Shown here in pieces: positions 42,269 to 51,844 of a stretch of 64,000 nucleotides of DNA (position 1 is its first letter; each line of letters opens with the position of its first letter). The notes under the pieces were generated by a model, which was not told the DNA's origin, made no database searches, and worked only from the letters and a program-made list of their open reading frames with translations. The translations under genes and the position numbers were made by a program. Source of the stretch: Promicromonospora umidemergens (GTDB lineage: Bacteria; Actinomycetota; Actinomycetes; Actinomycetales; Cellulomonadaceae); contig NZ_JAMTCT010000004.1 in NCBI RefSeq assembly GCF_024171995.1, positions 124,001 through 188,000 of the forward strand, read 5' to 3'.

Positions 42269-43038
42269 GACAGGTCCAGCACGTGCTCGAGCCCGACGGT
42301 CAGCCCCGGTCGCGACACCACCGACCGGACCGCGAGCAGCACGCCGGGCATGAACGAGGCCCGGTCGAACGAGTCCTGCCGGATGATCAGCTGCTCGCCC
42401 TCGTTGCCGAAGAGGATCTCCTCGTGCGCCACGAGCCCACGCAGCCGCACGGCGTGCACGCGCACCCCGTCGACGTCGGCCCCGCGTGCCTCCCAGCCCG
42501 CCTCGGTCGCGTCCGGCGACGGCCCGAGACCTGCTTCGGCGCGGGCCGTGGCGATGGCGGCGGCAGTGTGCCGCGCGGTCCCCGACGGCGCGTCCACCTT
42601 GTTCGGGTGGTGCAGCTCGATGACCTCTGCGGACTCGAAGTAACGCGCGGCCTTCGCGGCGAAAGTCATCGCCAGCACCGCCGACAGCCCGAAGTTCGGG
42701 GCGATGAGCACGCCGAGCGAGCCCCGGCCGCCCGTCCCCCTCGGGGACAGCTCCGCGAGGTGCGCGGCGACCCGGGCACGCGAGTCGTCGTCCCAGCCGG
42801 TGGTGCCCACCACGGCGTGCACGCCCGCGTCGAGCACCGCGTGCACGTTGGCCTCGGTGACGGCGGGAACGGTGAAGTCCACGGCGACGTCGGCCCCGGC
42901 GAGCGTGTCGCGGGAGACGGTGTCTCCGTGGTCCAGTCTCGCCACCAGGTCGAGGCCGTCCGCGGCCTCGACCGCCGCACAGGCCTGCGTTCCCATGCGC
43001 CCTGCCGCACCGAGCACGGCAACCTTGATGTCACTCAC
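42265..43038 (-). CDS. dapB: 4-hydroxy-tetrahydrodipicolinate reductase
   Basis: 257-residue NAD(P)H-dependent reductase, second step of the diaminopimelate branch. Nucleotide loop VAVLGAAGRMGTQ at residue 5, substrate motif ELHHPNKVDAPSGTARHT near 150 with catalytic His and Lys, and HEEILFGNEGEQLIIRQDSFDR near 215. GTG at 43038 has AAAGGTGG upstream and removes an unsupported 8-codon extension. Coupled by GTGA to the TPR membrane protein. dapA lies about 16 kb away rather than close by. Confidence 0.95.
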   Translation of the reverse strand: MSDIKVAVLGAAGRMGTQACAAVEAADGLDLVARLDHGDTVSRDTLAGADVAVDFTVPAVTEANVHAVLDAGVHAVVGTTGWDDDSRARVAAHLAELSPRGTGGRGSLGVLIAPNFGLSAVLAMTFAAKAARYFESAEVIELHHPNKVDAPSGTARHTAAAIATARAEAGLGPSPDATEAGWEARGADVDGVRVHAVRLRGLVAHEEILFGNEGEQLIIRQDSFDRASFMPGVLLAVRSVVSRPGLTVGLEHVLDLS

Positions 43039-43069
43039 GATTCCACCTTTCGTTGTGGGCAACCAACGG

Positions 43070-44398
43070 TCAGGGGCCGAAGGGGCCTACGCGGACTATC
43101 GACCTCGGGCGCGAGGCCAGGTCTTCCGCAAGGGCCTGGACATCCTTCGCCGTCACCGACTGGATGCGCTCCAGCGACTCCTCGAGCGAGAGCAGGTCGC
43201 CGTACACGAGCTCGGCCTTGCCCAGGCGGCTCATCCGCGCGCCGGAGTCCTCCAGCCCGAGCACCGTACCGCCGGAGAGCTGCCCCATCGACCGCTTCAG
43301 CTCGGCCTCGGTGATCCCGTCGTGCGCGAGCTTCTCGAGCTCCTCGACGAGCAGGGCGGTGACCTGGTCCACCTTGGCGGCCGCGCAGCCCGCGTACAGC
43401 CCGAACGTCCCCAGCCCGCCGTGCGCGGAGGCGAACGAGTACGTCGAGTACGCCAGGCCCCGCTTCTCGCGGATCTCCTGGAAGAGCCGGGACGACATGC
43501 CGCCGCCCAGCACCGCGTTCAGCACGGACAGCGCGAAGCGCCGGTCGTCCGTCGCCGCGATGCCCGTCGAGCCCACGATGATGTTGGCCTGCTCGACCTG
43601 GCGTGTGATGGTCAGCTCCGCACCGGCCTCCGGCACACCGGCCCGGTCCTCCGTGGAGACCCGGCGGTCGCACGGTACGGCGGCGGCGTCGAGGTCCCAC
43701 CCTCCGTCGGTCAGCACCTGCGTGACCTGCTGCACGAGCTTGTCGTGGTCGATCCCGCCCGCAGCCGTGACCACGAGGGTCTCCGGCCGGTAGTTCCAGC
43801 GGTAGTGGTCCCAGACGGCGTCCCTCGGGACGGCGTTGATCGTCTCGGGCGTGCCGCCGATCGGGCGGCCCAGCGCATGGTCGCCCAGGACGACGGCGGA
43901 GAACTGCTCGTGCGCGACGTCGGTCGGGTCGTCGTCGTCCATCGCGAGCTCTTCGAGGATCACGCCGCGCTCGGTCTCGAGCTCGTCGGCGTCGAGCCGC
44001 GCGGAGGTGAGCATGTCGGAGATGACGTCGACCGCCATCGGCAGGTCGGAGTCCAGCACCCGCGCGTAGTAGCAGGTGTGCTCCTTGCCGGTGGCCGCGT
44101 TCGCCTCACCGCCGACGGCGTCGAACGCCTCGGCGATGTCCATCGCGGACCGCCGGGCGGTCCCCTTGAAGAGCAGGTGCTCCAAGAAGTGCGTCGAGCC
44201 GAAGTGGCCGTCGGTCTCGTCCCGTGAGCCGACGCCGATCCATGCACCCATCGTCGCCGAGCGCTGGCCCGGCATGTGCTCGCTGAGTACACGGACACCG
44301 CCGGGCAGGACGGAGCGACGAATGGTCGCCCCGTCCTGCCCGACGGTCAGCTCGGCACCGGGCTCGCCCGCAGGGACGAGCGGCAGGTGCCAGGTCAT
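43070..44398 (-). CDS. M16 family zinc metallopeptidase
   Basis: 442 residues, M16B (processing-peptidase-like). Active-site motif HFLEH near residue 71, with the distal zinc ligand Glu in ETERGVILEELAM about 75 residues later; the second half includes GGGMSSRLFQEIREKRGLAYSTYSF near 305, the M16 substrate-binding domain. The ATG lies one base after the pnp stop, as is usual for this conserved pnp-M16 gene pair, suggesting coupling. Substrates are unknown. Confidence 0.92.
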   Translation of the reverse strand: MTWHLPLVPAGEPGAELTVGQDGATIRRSVLPGGVRVLSEHMPGQRSATMGAWIGVGSRDETDGHFGSTHFLEHLLFKGTARRSAMDIAEAFDAVGGEANAATGKEHTCYYARVLDSDLPMAVDVISDMLTSARLDADELETERGVILEELAMDDDDPTDVAHEQFSAVVLGDHALGRPIGGTPETINAVPRDAVWDHYRWNYRPETLVVTAAGGIDHDKLVQQVTQVLTDGGWDLDAAAVPCDRRVSTEDRAGVPEAGAELTITRQVEQANIIVGSTGIAATDDRRFALSVLNAVLGGGMSSRLFQEIREKRGLAYSTYSFASAHGGLGTFGLYAGCAAAKVDQVTALLVEELEKLAHDGITEAELKRSMGQLSGGTVLGLEDSGARMSRLGKAELVYGDLLSLEESLERIQSVTAKDVQALAEDLASRPRSIVRVGPFGP

Positions 44399-44399
44399 G

Positions 44400-46667
44400 T
44401 CAGACGTCCAGGTCAGCCGACACGGGTGCGGTGTCGTCCACCTTCGCGGAGTCGGCCGCAGCCGACTCGTCCTCGTCGGTGACGGCGACCAGCGACAGCT
44501 TGCCGCGCGGGTCGATCTCACCGATCTCGACCTGGACCTTCTGGCCGATGGACAGCACGTCGTCCACGTTCTCGACACGCTTGCCGCCGACGAGCTTGCG
44601 GATCTGGCTGATGTGCAGCAGGCCGTCCTTGCCGGGCGACAGCGAGATGAAGGCGCCGAACGACGTCGTCTTGACGACCGTTCCGACGAACCGCTCGCCC
44701 ACCTCGGGCACGTGCGGGTTGGCGATCGCGTTGATCGCCGCGCGGGCGGCCTCGGCCGACGGGCCGTCGGTGGCACCGATGTAGACGGTGCCGTCGTCCT
44801 CGATGGAGATGTCCGCGCCCGTCTCCTCCTGGATCTGGTTGATCATCTTGCCCTTCGGGCCGATGACCTCGCCGATCTTGTCGACGGGGACCTTCACCGT
44901 GATGACGCGCGGGGCGTTCGGGGACATCTCGTCGGGCGTGTCGATCGCCTCGTCGAGCACCTCGAGGATCGTCAGGCGGGCGTCACGGGCCTGGCCGAGC
45001 GCAGCACCGAGCACCGAGGCGGGGATGCCGTCGAGCTTGGTGTCGAGCTGGATGGCGGTGATGAACTCCTTGGTACCGGCGACCTTGAAGTCCATGTCGC
45101 CGAACGCGTCCTCGGCGCCCAGGATGTCGGTCATCGCGGCGTAGCGGGTCTCGCCGTCCACGCTGTCGGACACGAGGCCCATCGCGATGCCCGCGACCGG
45201 GGCGCGCAGCGGCACACCGGCGTTCAGCAGCGACAGCGTGCTCGCGCAGACGGAGCCCATCGACGTCGAACCGTTGGAGCCGAGAGCCTCGGACACCTGA
45301 CGGATCGCGTACGGGAACTCCTCGCGGCTCGGCAGGACCGGCACCAGGGCACGCTCGGCGAGCGCACCGTGGCCGATCTCGCGGCGCTTCGGGCTGCCCA
45401 CGCGACCGGTCTCACCGGTCGAGTACGGCGGGAAGTTGTAGTTGTGCATGTAGCGCTTGCGCGTCACCGGACCGAGCGAGTCGATCGTCTGCTCCAGCCG
45501 GAGCATGTTCAGCGTGGTGACACCCATGATCTGGGTCTCGCCGCGCTCGAAGATCGCCGAACCGTGCACGCGGGGCAGCACCTCGACCTCGGCCGAGAGG
45601 GTGCGGATGTCCGCGAGGCCACGACCGTCGATGCGGACACCGTCGGTCAGGACGCGCTGGCGCACGAGCTGCTTCTGCAGCGAGCGGAACGCCGCCGACA
45701 GCTCCTTCTCGCGGCCCTCGAACTGGGCGTCGAGCTGCTCGTGCACGGCAGCCTTGATCTCGTCGAGCTTGTTCTCGCGGTCCTGCTTGTCCGCGATGGT
45801 CAGCGCCTCGCGCGTCGGCGCGGAGACCGCGGCCTCGACGGCGGCGTAGCTGTCGTCCTGGTAGTCCGGGAAGAGCTTGAACTCCTGCGTCTCCTTGGCG
45901 GACTGCGCGGCGAGCTGCGCCTGCGCCTCGCACAGGGCCTTGATGAACGGCTTGGCCGCCTCGATGCCCTCTGCGACGACCTCTTCGGTCGGCGGTGCGA
46001 CGCCGTCGTTCTTGATGAGCGTCCACGCGTTGTCGGTGGCCTCGGCCTCGATCATGGCGATAGCCACATCGGTCGAGCCGTCGGCAGCCGTCACGGTGCG
46101 CCCGGCGACGACCATGTCGAAGACCGCGCGCTCCTTGTCGGAGTACTTGGGGAACGCGACCCACTGGCCGTCGACCAGTGCGATGCGGACCGCACCGATC
46201 GGGCCGTCGAACGGCAGGCCGGAGATCTGGGTCGACGCCGACGCGGCGTTGATCGCCAGCGTGTCGTACGCGTCGTCGGGGTGCAGCGCCATGACGGTCA
46301 GGACGACCTGGACCTCGTTGCGCAGGCCCTTGACGAACAGGGGGCGCAGCGGGCGGTCGGTCAGGCGGCAGGTCAGGATCGCGTCGGTCGACGGGCGGCC
46401 CTCGCGACGGAAGAACGAGCCGGGGATACGACCGGCGGCGTACATCCGCTCCTCGACGTCCACCGTCAGGGGGAAGAAGTCGAACTGGTCCTTGGGGTGC
46501 TTGCCGGCCGTCGTGGTCGACAGCAGCATGGTCTCGCCGTCGAGGTACGCGGCGACAGCGCCACCGGCCTGCTTGGCGAGGCGTCCGGTCTCGAACCGGA
46601 CGGTACGGGTGCCGAAGCGACCGTTGTCGATGACGGCCTCGGCGAACTGGATCTCGGGACCCTCCAC
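44400..46667 (-). CDS. pnp: Polyribonucleotide nucleotidyltransferase
   Basis: 755-residue PNPase: two RNase PH domains around an all-helical linker, a KH domain near residue 585-640 ([19 protein letters not shown]), and an S1 domain ([30 protein letters not shown]) near 655-720. It degrades RNA 3' to 5' using phosphate. The GTG start follows AAGGAGGG. It lies downstream of rpsO with a strong hairpin between, a classical organisation. Confidence 0.97.
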   Translation of the reverse strand: MEGPEIQFAEAVIDNGRFGTRTVRFETGRLAKQAGGAVAAYLDGETMLLSTTTAGKHPKDQFDFFPLTVDVEERMYAAGRIPGSFFRREGRPSTDAILTCRLTDRPLRPLFVKGLRNEVQVVLTVMALHPDDAYDTLAINAASASTQISGLPFDGPIGAVRIALVDGQWVAFPKYSDKERAVFDMVVAGRTVTAADGSTDVAIAMIEAEATDNAWTLIKNDGVAPPTEEVVAEGIEAAKPFIKALCEAQAQLAAQSAKETQEFKLFPDYQDDSYAAVEAAVSAPTREALTIADKQDRENKLDEIKAAVHEQLDAQFEGREKELSAAFRSLQKQLVRQRVLTDGVRIDGRGLADIRTLSAEVEVLPRVHGSAIFERGETQIMGVTTLNMLRLEQTIDSLGPVTRKRYMHNYNFPPYSTGETGRVGSPKRREIGHGALAERALVPVLPSREEFPYAIRQVSEALGSNGSTSMGSVCASTLSLLNAGVPLRAPVAGIAMGLVSDSVDGETRYAAMTDILGAEDAFGDMDFKVAGTKEFITAIQLDTKLDGIPASVLGAALGQARDARLTILEVLDEAIDTPDEMSPNAPRVITVKVPVDKIGEVIGPKGKMINQIQEETGADISIEDDGTVYIGATDGPSAEAARAAINAIANPHVPEVGERFVGTVVKTTSFGAFISLSPGKDGLLHISQIRKLVGGKRVENVDDVLSIGQKVQVEIGEIDPRGKLSLVAVTDEDESAAADSAKVDDTAPVSADLDV

Positions 46668-46843
46668 GGGTGCCCTCCTTCTGTTGGGGTGTTCTGTTGG
46701 AACGCCCCGTGCCCGACGGTCATCGATCGAGGCCTACCGAACCACCGCTCGCCGGAGGCGAGGGGTTCGGGAAGCCACTACCGAAGACCGGACGAGGTCA
46801 CGGGCGGCGCGTTGTTGTCGTACTACAGCATCTATCTCACCAG

Positions 46844-46878
46844 ACCAGCCCGGCCCCCGCAGCGGGGGCCGGGCTGGT
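46844..46878. terminator. 15-bp hairpin between rpsO and pnp
   Basis: Arms 46844-46858 and 46864-46878 are perfectly complementary with a 5-nt loop. It lies 10 bp after the rpsO stop. In other bacteria this intercistronic spot carries an attenuator and RNA-processing site; here no T-run follows. Confidence 0.75.
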
Positions 46879-46888
46879 GGGCGTCATG

Positions 46889-47158
46889 TCAGCGGCGCAG
46901 GCCGAGCTTGTCGACGAGGGCGCGGTAGCGCGCGATGTCGATCCCCTTGAGGTAACCCTGGAGACGACGGCGCTGGCCCACGAGGAGCAGCAGACCACGA
47001 CGGCTGTGGTGGTCGTGCTTGTGCTCCTTGAGGTGCTCGGTGAGGTCCTTGATGCGCTGCGTGAGGAGCGCGATCTGCACCTCCGGTGAGCCCGAGTCGC
47101 CCGGCTTGGTCCCGTACTCGGAAATGATCTGCTGCTTCGTGGCAGTGTCGAGCGGCAT
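46889..47158 (-). CDS. rpsO: 30S ribosomal protein S15
   Basis: 89 residues, full length. Standard S15 segments are [34 protein letters not shown] and the rRNA-binding [34 protein letters not shown] lies just upstream; a TAATGT hexamer at 47243-47248 on the minus strand may be the -10. Confidence 0.97.
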   Translation of the reverse strand: MPLDTATKQQIISEYGTKPGDSGSPEVQIALLTQRIKDLTEHLKEHKHDHHSRRGLLLLVGQRRRLQGYLKGIDIARYRALVDKLGLRR

Positions 47159-47305
47159 GGCTCTCCTTCAGTGTCGTTGCGCGGTGCTCCGGGACTTGTT
47201 CACCGGGCGCTCTCGATCCGCGGCCGTTCAGACGGCAATACCACATTACCAGTGTTGAGGCGCTCTGCCCGACGACGAAAGGGGCCGGTCACCTATGGCC
47301 CTGGT

Positions 47306-47327
47306 CTCCGGTCCGGCCAGACCGGAG
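47306..47327. terminator. Hairpin downstream of the peroxidase gene
   Basis: CTCCGGTC at 47306-47313 pairs with GACCGGAG at 47320-47327 with a 6-nt loop, 24 bp after the peroxidase stop. Confidence 0.5.
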
Positions 47328-47350
47328 TCCAGCTCTCCGCCACCCGCCCC

Positions 47351-49237
47351 TCACGCCCCGTCGTGGCCCGCGTAGCTCCCGCCGTCGCGCCGGAAGACCG
47401 GCGCCCCTGCGTCGTCGTGCGCGACGGGGAGGACACCCGCGAACGCCAGCAGGTCGGAGACCGTCGTGACGAGGCGCCGGTCGTCGAACCGGACGCCGTA
47501 CGCCGGGGTCCAGCCGGGACGAGGGCGACGCAGGTACGACTCGTCGTCCAGCTCCAGCAGGTAGACGAACGTCTCCACGAGGATGCGGCTGCCGACCTCA
47601 CCCAGGAAGTTGCCGTTGCCCTGGACCTCTGCCTCCTTGAGCACGTAGTACCACAGCGGCGTGCCGTCGAGGCCGTCGAGCGCGGCGACCAGCTCGGGTG
47701 ACGCGTTCCGCCGCAGCTGCTCCGGGCTGAGCGGACGCACCCCGAGCTCGGCCGCGGCCGCCTCGCCCGTCGGGATCGCCAGCATGTACCCACGCAGCAG
47801 GTTGCGTTGCGCCAGCTGCTTCAGCAGCGCCTTCACCGGCCCCGAAGCGCCGGTGCCCTCGTTCAGCATGTCCCCGAGGCCGTCGGCAAGGAACGGGTCG
47901 ATCTTGCGAGCCATGCGGAACGCCGCCGGGTCGCCCTTGTCCGTCAGTCGTGTCCAGTCGACCGGCCAGTTCGACGGCAGCGCGGGCAGCGGGCTCGCGG
48001 GGTCCGGTGACAGCCCGCCGCTGCCCGTGAACCGGAACAGCTGGTCGAGCGATGCGACGCCGCCGGGACCGTTCCGCGTGAAGTTCACGTTAAAGTCGTA
48101 CGTACCCCGCACCATCGAGTGCCCGAACCGGAACGCCGCCACCGCGAACTCCAGCGGCATCGCCACGCGCCGGGTGGGCCGGAACAGCGTCGGCCCGGTG
48201 GCCAGCACCGCGTCCAGCACACCGGGCTTGGTGAGGGTGCGCAGGTAGTCGTGGACCACCAGCCACTGGTAGTGGAACCGGACGAGCTGCTGCGCCCTGT
48301 CGAACAGGTCGCGCTGGGTGATCGCCGCCCACGGCTCGTGCCGCGCGACCCAGTCGACGGTCGCGTTGTGGAACCGGATCAGCGCCACGTGGAACTGCGC
48401 GAGGACCAGGTTCTCGTCGTTGCGGCCGTCCGGGATCAGCGGCATGCGCTCGCTGCCCGGCTCGGTGCTGCGCGGCAGGTCGCGCTGCGGGTCGTCGCCG
48501 GGCGCCACGACCTCGAACCCGGGTATGGCATCGGTGGAGATCCTGCCGAGCCGCAGCTTGGCCGAGCCCGGCACGTACGCCGCCTCGCTCCGGGTGGCAC
48601 CGCGGTCCGGCTCGCCCTCGAACCGCGGCCCGGAGCCGTACAGGCTGTCGAGGTCGAGCAGCGGGTTGCGCCCGTTGTGCAGGCTGCGCACGACGGTGCG
48701 CGGGCCGAACGTGCGGAACGGGTTGCTGACGATGTCCCCGAGCGCCCGGTCGCCGCCCGGGCCGGCACCGTCGTCGGGGCCGTTCGTGTTGAGCGTGATG
48801 TCGTGGTCGATGAACTGGCCCCAGTACGTGTAGACCGACGGGATGGTCGAGTCACGTCCGGCCGGCGCGGCCGCAGGCTCGATCAGGGCGGAGCCGAGCC
48901 GGGTGAGGGCATCCTTGGTCTCGTCGAGACGGTGGCCGCCGGGCAGGTGCGCGTGCGGAAAGCGCCCGGCCGAACCACTGAGCAGGTAGTCGAACGCCGT
49001 CGTCGCGTCGAACCGGTGCTCACGCAGGTCGCGGCGCACCGCCGCCTCGGTGCGGGGCAGGAGCGTCGCCGTGCTGCGCTGCGGCGCGGCCGGGTCGGCG
49101 CCGATCGAGGGCACGAACACCCCGCCGTGCCCGATGCGCCACACCGTGCGGCCGGCCGGCGTCTGCGCCAGGTCGACCTCCTCGTGCGGCGCGCGGTTCG
49201 GGTCGCCCTGGGGCGGCGCCTGCGTGGTCTGGACCAT
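47351..49237 (-). CDS. Animal-type haem peroxidase (peroxidase-cyclooxygenase superfamily)
   Basis: 628 residues without signal peptide or membrane helix. WGQFIDHDITL near residue 141 carries the distal histidine, and FRFGHSMVRGTYDFN near 371 the proximal histidine. Other family segments are NPFRTFGPRT and the NDENLVLAQFHVALIRFHN helix near 263. Such enzymes oxidise halides or organic substrates with hydrogen peroxide; bacterial members are poorly characterised. ATG at 49237 is preferred for GAAGGAG 5 nt upstream. There is no partner gene; codon use looks native. Confidence 0.9.
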   Translation of the reverse strand: MVQTTQAPPQGDPNRAPHEEVDLAQTPAGRTVWRIGHGGVFVPSIGADPAAPQRSTATLLPRTEAAVRRDLREHRFDATTAFDYLLSGSAGRFPHAHLPGGHRLDETKDALTRLGSALIEPAAAPAGRDSTIPSVYTYWGQFIDHDITLNTNGPDDGAGPGGDRALGDIVSNPFRTFGPRTVVRSLHNGRNPLLDLDSLYGSGPRFEGEPDRGATRSEAAYVPGSAKLRLGRISTDAIPGFEVVAPGDDPQRDLPRSTEPGSERMPLIPDGRNDENLVLAQFHVALIRFHNATVDWVARHEPWAAITQRDLFDRAQQLVRFHYQWLVVHDYLRTLTKPGVLDAVLATGPTLFRPTRRVAMPLEFAVAAFRFGHSMVRGTYDFNVNFTRNGPGGVASLDQLFRFTGSGGLSPDPASPLPALPSNWPVDWTRLTDKGDPAAFRMARKIDPFLADGLGDMLNEGTGASGPVKALLKQLAQRNLLRGYMLAIPTGEAAAAELGVRPLSPEQLRRNASPELVAALDGLDGTPLWYYVLKEAEVQGNGNFLGEVGSRILVETFVYLLELDDESYLRRPRPGWTPAYGVRFDDRRLVTTVSDLLAFAGVLPVAHDDAGAPVFRRDGGSYAGHDGA

Positions 49238-49338
49238 GGTCTCTCCTTCGCTGGGGTGAAGGTCTTTCACCACTGAGAGAGCCGCGGGACCGGCGCCGGT
49301 GACCGATTCGGCCAGGGCCGAATCATCCCGCCCGGCTT

Positions 49339-49378
49339 GTCGGAGCCACAGGCCACCCGGGCGACCTGTGGCTCTGAC
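49339..49378. terminator. Hairpin after the ABC permease gene
   Basis: GAGCCACAGG/CCTGTGGCTC (49343-49352 and 49365-49374) extends by three more pairs across one mismatch. It starts 4 bp after the permease stop. Confidence 0.7.
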
Positions 49379-49381
49379 GAG

Positions 49382-50926
49382 TCAGTCGGTGCGCTTGACG
49401 TGCACCGCCCACAGCACCGCCCCGACCGCGAACGCCGCCTGCAGCGCGACCATCGACGGCGGCACCGTCCCGGAGACCACCACCCACGCCAGCGGGAGCG
49501 TGCCGAGCACCGCCAGGTCCAGGCCCTTGAGCTGGTGCAGCACAAGTCCCGTCGGCACACCACCCGCCGGCGTCGCGATCATCGGGACGTCCCACGGCAC
49601 CGGCCCGCGGTAGGCGGTCCGCACAGCGGCGGCCCCGAGCACGACGGCGGCGAGGCCACCCAGCACGAGCCACTGCCCGCCCCCGACCCCCGCTGCGACG
49701 GCCAGCAGGACGACCGCGGAGGTCAGCACCGGCCACGCCGTACGAACGGCCCTGGTGGCACGTGCCCCCAGCGGCACAAGGGAGTCCAGGCGAGGGTTCT
49801 CCCCCGCCGACCGGGGGCCCACCGCACCGGCGATCGCACCCGCGTACCCGGCGAGGGCGAGCACCGCCCACAGCCCGATCCCGTCGGCCAGCGCGGGCAC
49901 CTGCACGACGAATGCCCCGGTCGCGGCGAGAGCGACCAGCCCGGCGAGCGCGGAGGGCGAGCGAGCCAGGAGCGTGGCGTCCGCTGCGAGCAGCGCGCCG
50001 GCCGGGCCCCGCGCCGTGCCGGGGATCCAGGGCAGCACGCGGGACGCCGTCTGGCCCGCACCGAGTGCCCGGCTCATGCCGCCGCTGTCGAGCGAGAGCA
50101 GGGCTGCCGAGACCTGCATCGCCGCGGACGCGCGGGCCCTCAGCTCACCGGCCCGGAGGCGGTCCAGGCGGGTCGCCCAGAAGGCGAGCGCAGCGCCCCC
50201 GACCACGACCAGCCCGGCGGGCACGGGCCACGGCACGGCCCAGGCGGTCCATTCCGGCGCCCAGAGGGCCACCCCGAGCCCGGCCAGCGGCACCGCGGCG
50301 AGCAGGAGGTTGAGCACCCGCCCCGGCATGCTGCCCGACGCCGCACCGGTCACCTGCAGCACGCCGGTCCCTGCGACGACAAGGAGCCCGAGGGCCCCGC
50401 CGAGTGCCGCGTCGACGAGGATCCCGGCGAGGCCGACGCCCACGAACGCCGCGGGCAGGCCGCCGACGACGAGGCCCGCGCCGATCCCGATGAGCACCGT
50501 GCGTACCACCGACGGCGAGGTCAGCCCGGCCCGGTCGGCCGGGGTGGGCACCCACCAGCGCACCCCGGCGGCGGGCAGGCCGGCCGGCCCGAGCCGTAGG
50601 GCGAGCACGGTGCCCGCGATGGCCGCCAGCGCGAGGACCAGCGCCTGGACCAGGCCGGGCCCGAGGCCGAACCGGGTGGCGTCGGACTCGAGCAGCTCCC
50701 GCACGGGGGCGCCGAACCCCCACACGTACAGCGCGGCGAGCGCGAGCGAGACCACCACCTCGCCGACGTCCATGGCGACCCGGCCCGCCTCGGCGGGCAG
50801 GTTGTGGGCGCGCACGCGCGCGGTCAGGCGGCGCAGCTCGGCGCCGGTGAGGCGCTCGTCCTCGTCTCCGACGGGCCGTGGGAGCACCGGATGGTCCGCG
50901 GCGGTGCCCGGCTGCTCGCCCGTCAC
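49382..50926 (-). CDS. ABC exporter membrane subunit (DUF6297-like)
   Basis: 514 residues with about 12 hydrophobic helices and no other domain. The first 65 residues are soluble and include RRLTARVRAHNLPAEAGRV. The length and pairing with a cytoplasmic ATPase fit DUF6297-type permeases of actinobacteria; the family label is from memory of pattern and moderately sure. The GTG start overlaps the ATPase stop (GTGA). Substrate unknown. Confidence 0.7.
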   Translation of the reverse strand: MTGEQPGTAADHPVLPRPVGDEDERLTGAELRRLTARVRAHNLPAEAGRVAMDVGEVVVSLALAALYVWGFGAPVRELLESDATRFGLGPGLVQALVLALAAIAGTVLALRLGPAGLPAAGVRWWVPTPADRAGLTSPSVVRTVLIGIGAGLVVGGLPAAFVGVGLAGILVDAALGGALGLLVVAGTGVLQVTGAASGSMPGRVLNLLLAAVPLAGLGVALWAPEWTAWAVPWPVPAGLVVVGGAALAFWATRLDRLRAGELRARASAAMQVSAALLSLDSGGMSRALGAGQTASRVLPWIPGTARGPAGALLAADATLLARSPSALAGLVALAATGAFVVQVPALADGIGLWAVLALAGYAGAIAGAVGPRSAGENPRLDSLVPLGARATRAVRTAWPVLTSAVVLLAVAAGVGGGQWLVLGGLAAVVLGAAAVRTAYRGPVPWDVPMIATPAGGVPTGLVLHQLKGLDLAVLGTLPLAWVVVSGTVPPSMVALQAAFAVGAVLWAVHVKRTD

Positions 50927-51603
50927 CGGAAACCCGCCAGCACGCCCGGCGCCTCGTCCGGGGGCAGCATGACGGCGCCGTCGTCGGACAGGAGCAGGGC
51001 GCTCGCGCCGGTCCCGGCCAGGAGCCGGTCGTCGTGCGTGGCGAACAGGACCGCCGTGCCTGCGTCGGCCTCGGCCCGCAGCAGGCCGGCGAGGCGGGCG
51101 CGCATGGCGGTGTCGAGGCGCTGCTCCGGCTCGTCGAGCACGAGCAGGTCCCGGGGCCGCACCAGGGCGCTGGCCAGCAGGAACCGGCGGCGCTGCCCGG
51201 ACGAGAGGGTGTGCGGCATGGCGCCGCCGTGCCCGGTGATGCCCACGTGGTCGAGCACCTGGTCGGTGACGACGCCGGCGTCGGGAACGCCGTGGCCGCG
51301 CGCGGTGAGCACGAGGTGCTCCCGGACGGTCACGCCGGGGAAGAACGCGTCGTCGTCCAGCACGCCGGCGACGCGGGCGCGGAAGTGCCGCTCGCGCTCG
51401 TCCACGACGCGGCCGAAGGCGCTGACCGTCCCGGACAGCGGCTCCTGCAGGCCGAGCACGGTGCGCAGCAGGGTGGACTTGCCGGTGCCGTTGGTGCCGA
51501 TCACGGCGACGACGTCGCCAGGGGCCAGAGTGAGCGAGACCGGCGGGCAGACGGCGTGGCCGCCGTACCCGACGAGCAGGTCGGACAGTTCGAGGGACGT
51601 CAT
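50923..51603 (-). CDS. ABC transporter ATP-binding protein
   Basis: 226 residues. Walker A IGTNGTGKST near residue 36, ABC signature LSSGQRRRFLLA near 140, Walker B DLLVLDEPEQRLD near 160, and the switch His in LFATHDDR near 195. ATG at 51603 with GAGGTG upstream is preferred to the GTG two codons earlier. The promoter region carries two strong palindromes, so the exporter is probably repressed until a ligand arrives, but no regulator gene lies nearby. Confidence 0.93.
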   Translation of the reverse strand: MTSLELSDLLVGYGGHAVCPPVSLTLAPGDVVAVIGTNGTGKSTLLRTVLGLQEPLSGTVSAFGRVVDERERHFRARVAGVLDDDAFFPGVTVREHLVLTARGHGVPDAGVVTDQVLDHVGITGHGGAMPHTLSSGQRRRFLLASALVRPRDLLVLDEPEQRLDTAMRARLAGLLRAEADAGTAVLFATHDDRLLAGTGASALLLSDDGAVMLPPDEAPGVLAGFR

Positions 51604-51660
51604 GCCCACCTCAACGCGCGAGACCCGGAAACGTCTCCCCGCACTCGGACTAGAGCGTTT

Positions 51661-51697
51661 AACTAAGATCGGATCTTACTGAGATCAGATCTTAGTT
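51661..51697. promoter_or_regulatory. Double operator upstream of the ABC exporter
   Basis: TAAGATC-G-GATCTTA (51664-51678) is a perfect 7-1-7 palindrome. A second copy with one mismatch (51680-51694) is centred 16 bp away. The outer arms AACTAAGATC and GATCTTAGTT (51661-51670, 51688-51697) are also exactly complementary. The sequence is AT-rich against a GC-rich background. Regulator unknown. Confidence 0.75.
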
Positions 51698-51844
51698 TGA
51701 TGGAACGCTCACGGCCGCGATGTCGTCCGATCCGCTGTAGCAGCGGAGCATGGCGCTGGTTCAGCCCTCAGACCGGCTGCAGCCCCGACCAAGCGCTCAC
51801 CCCCTGCCATCCCCGCCGCGTGGCTCCGTGCGTGGCTTGAAAGT

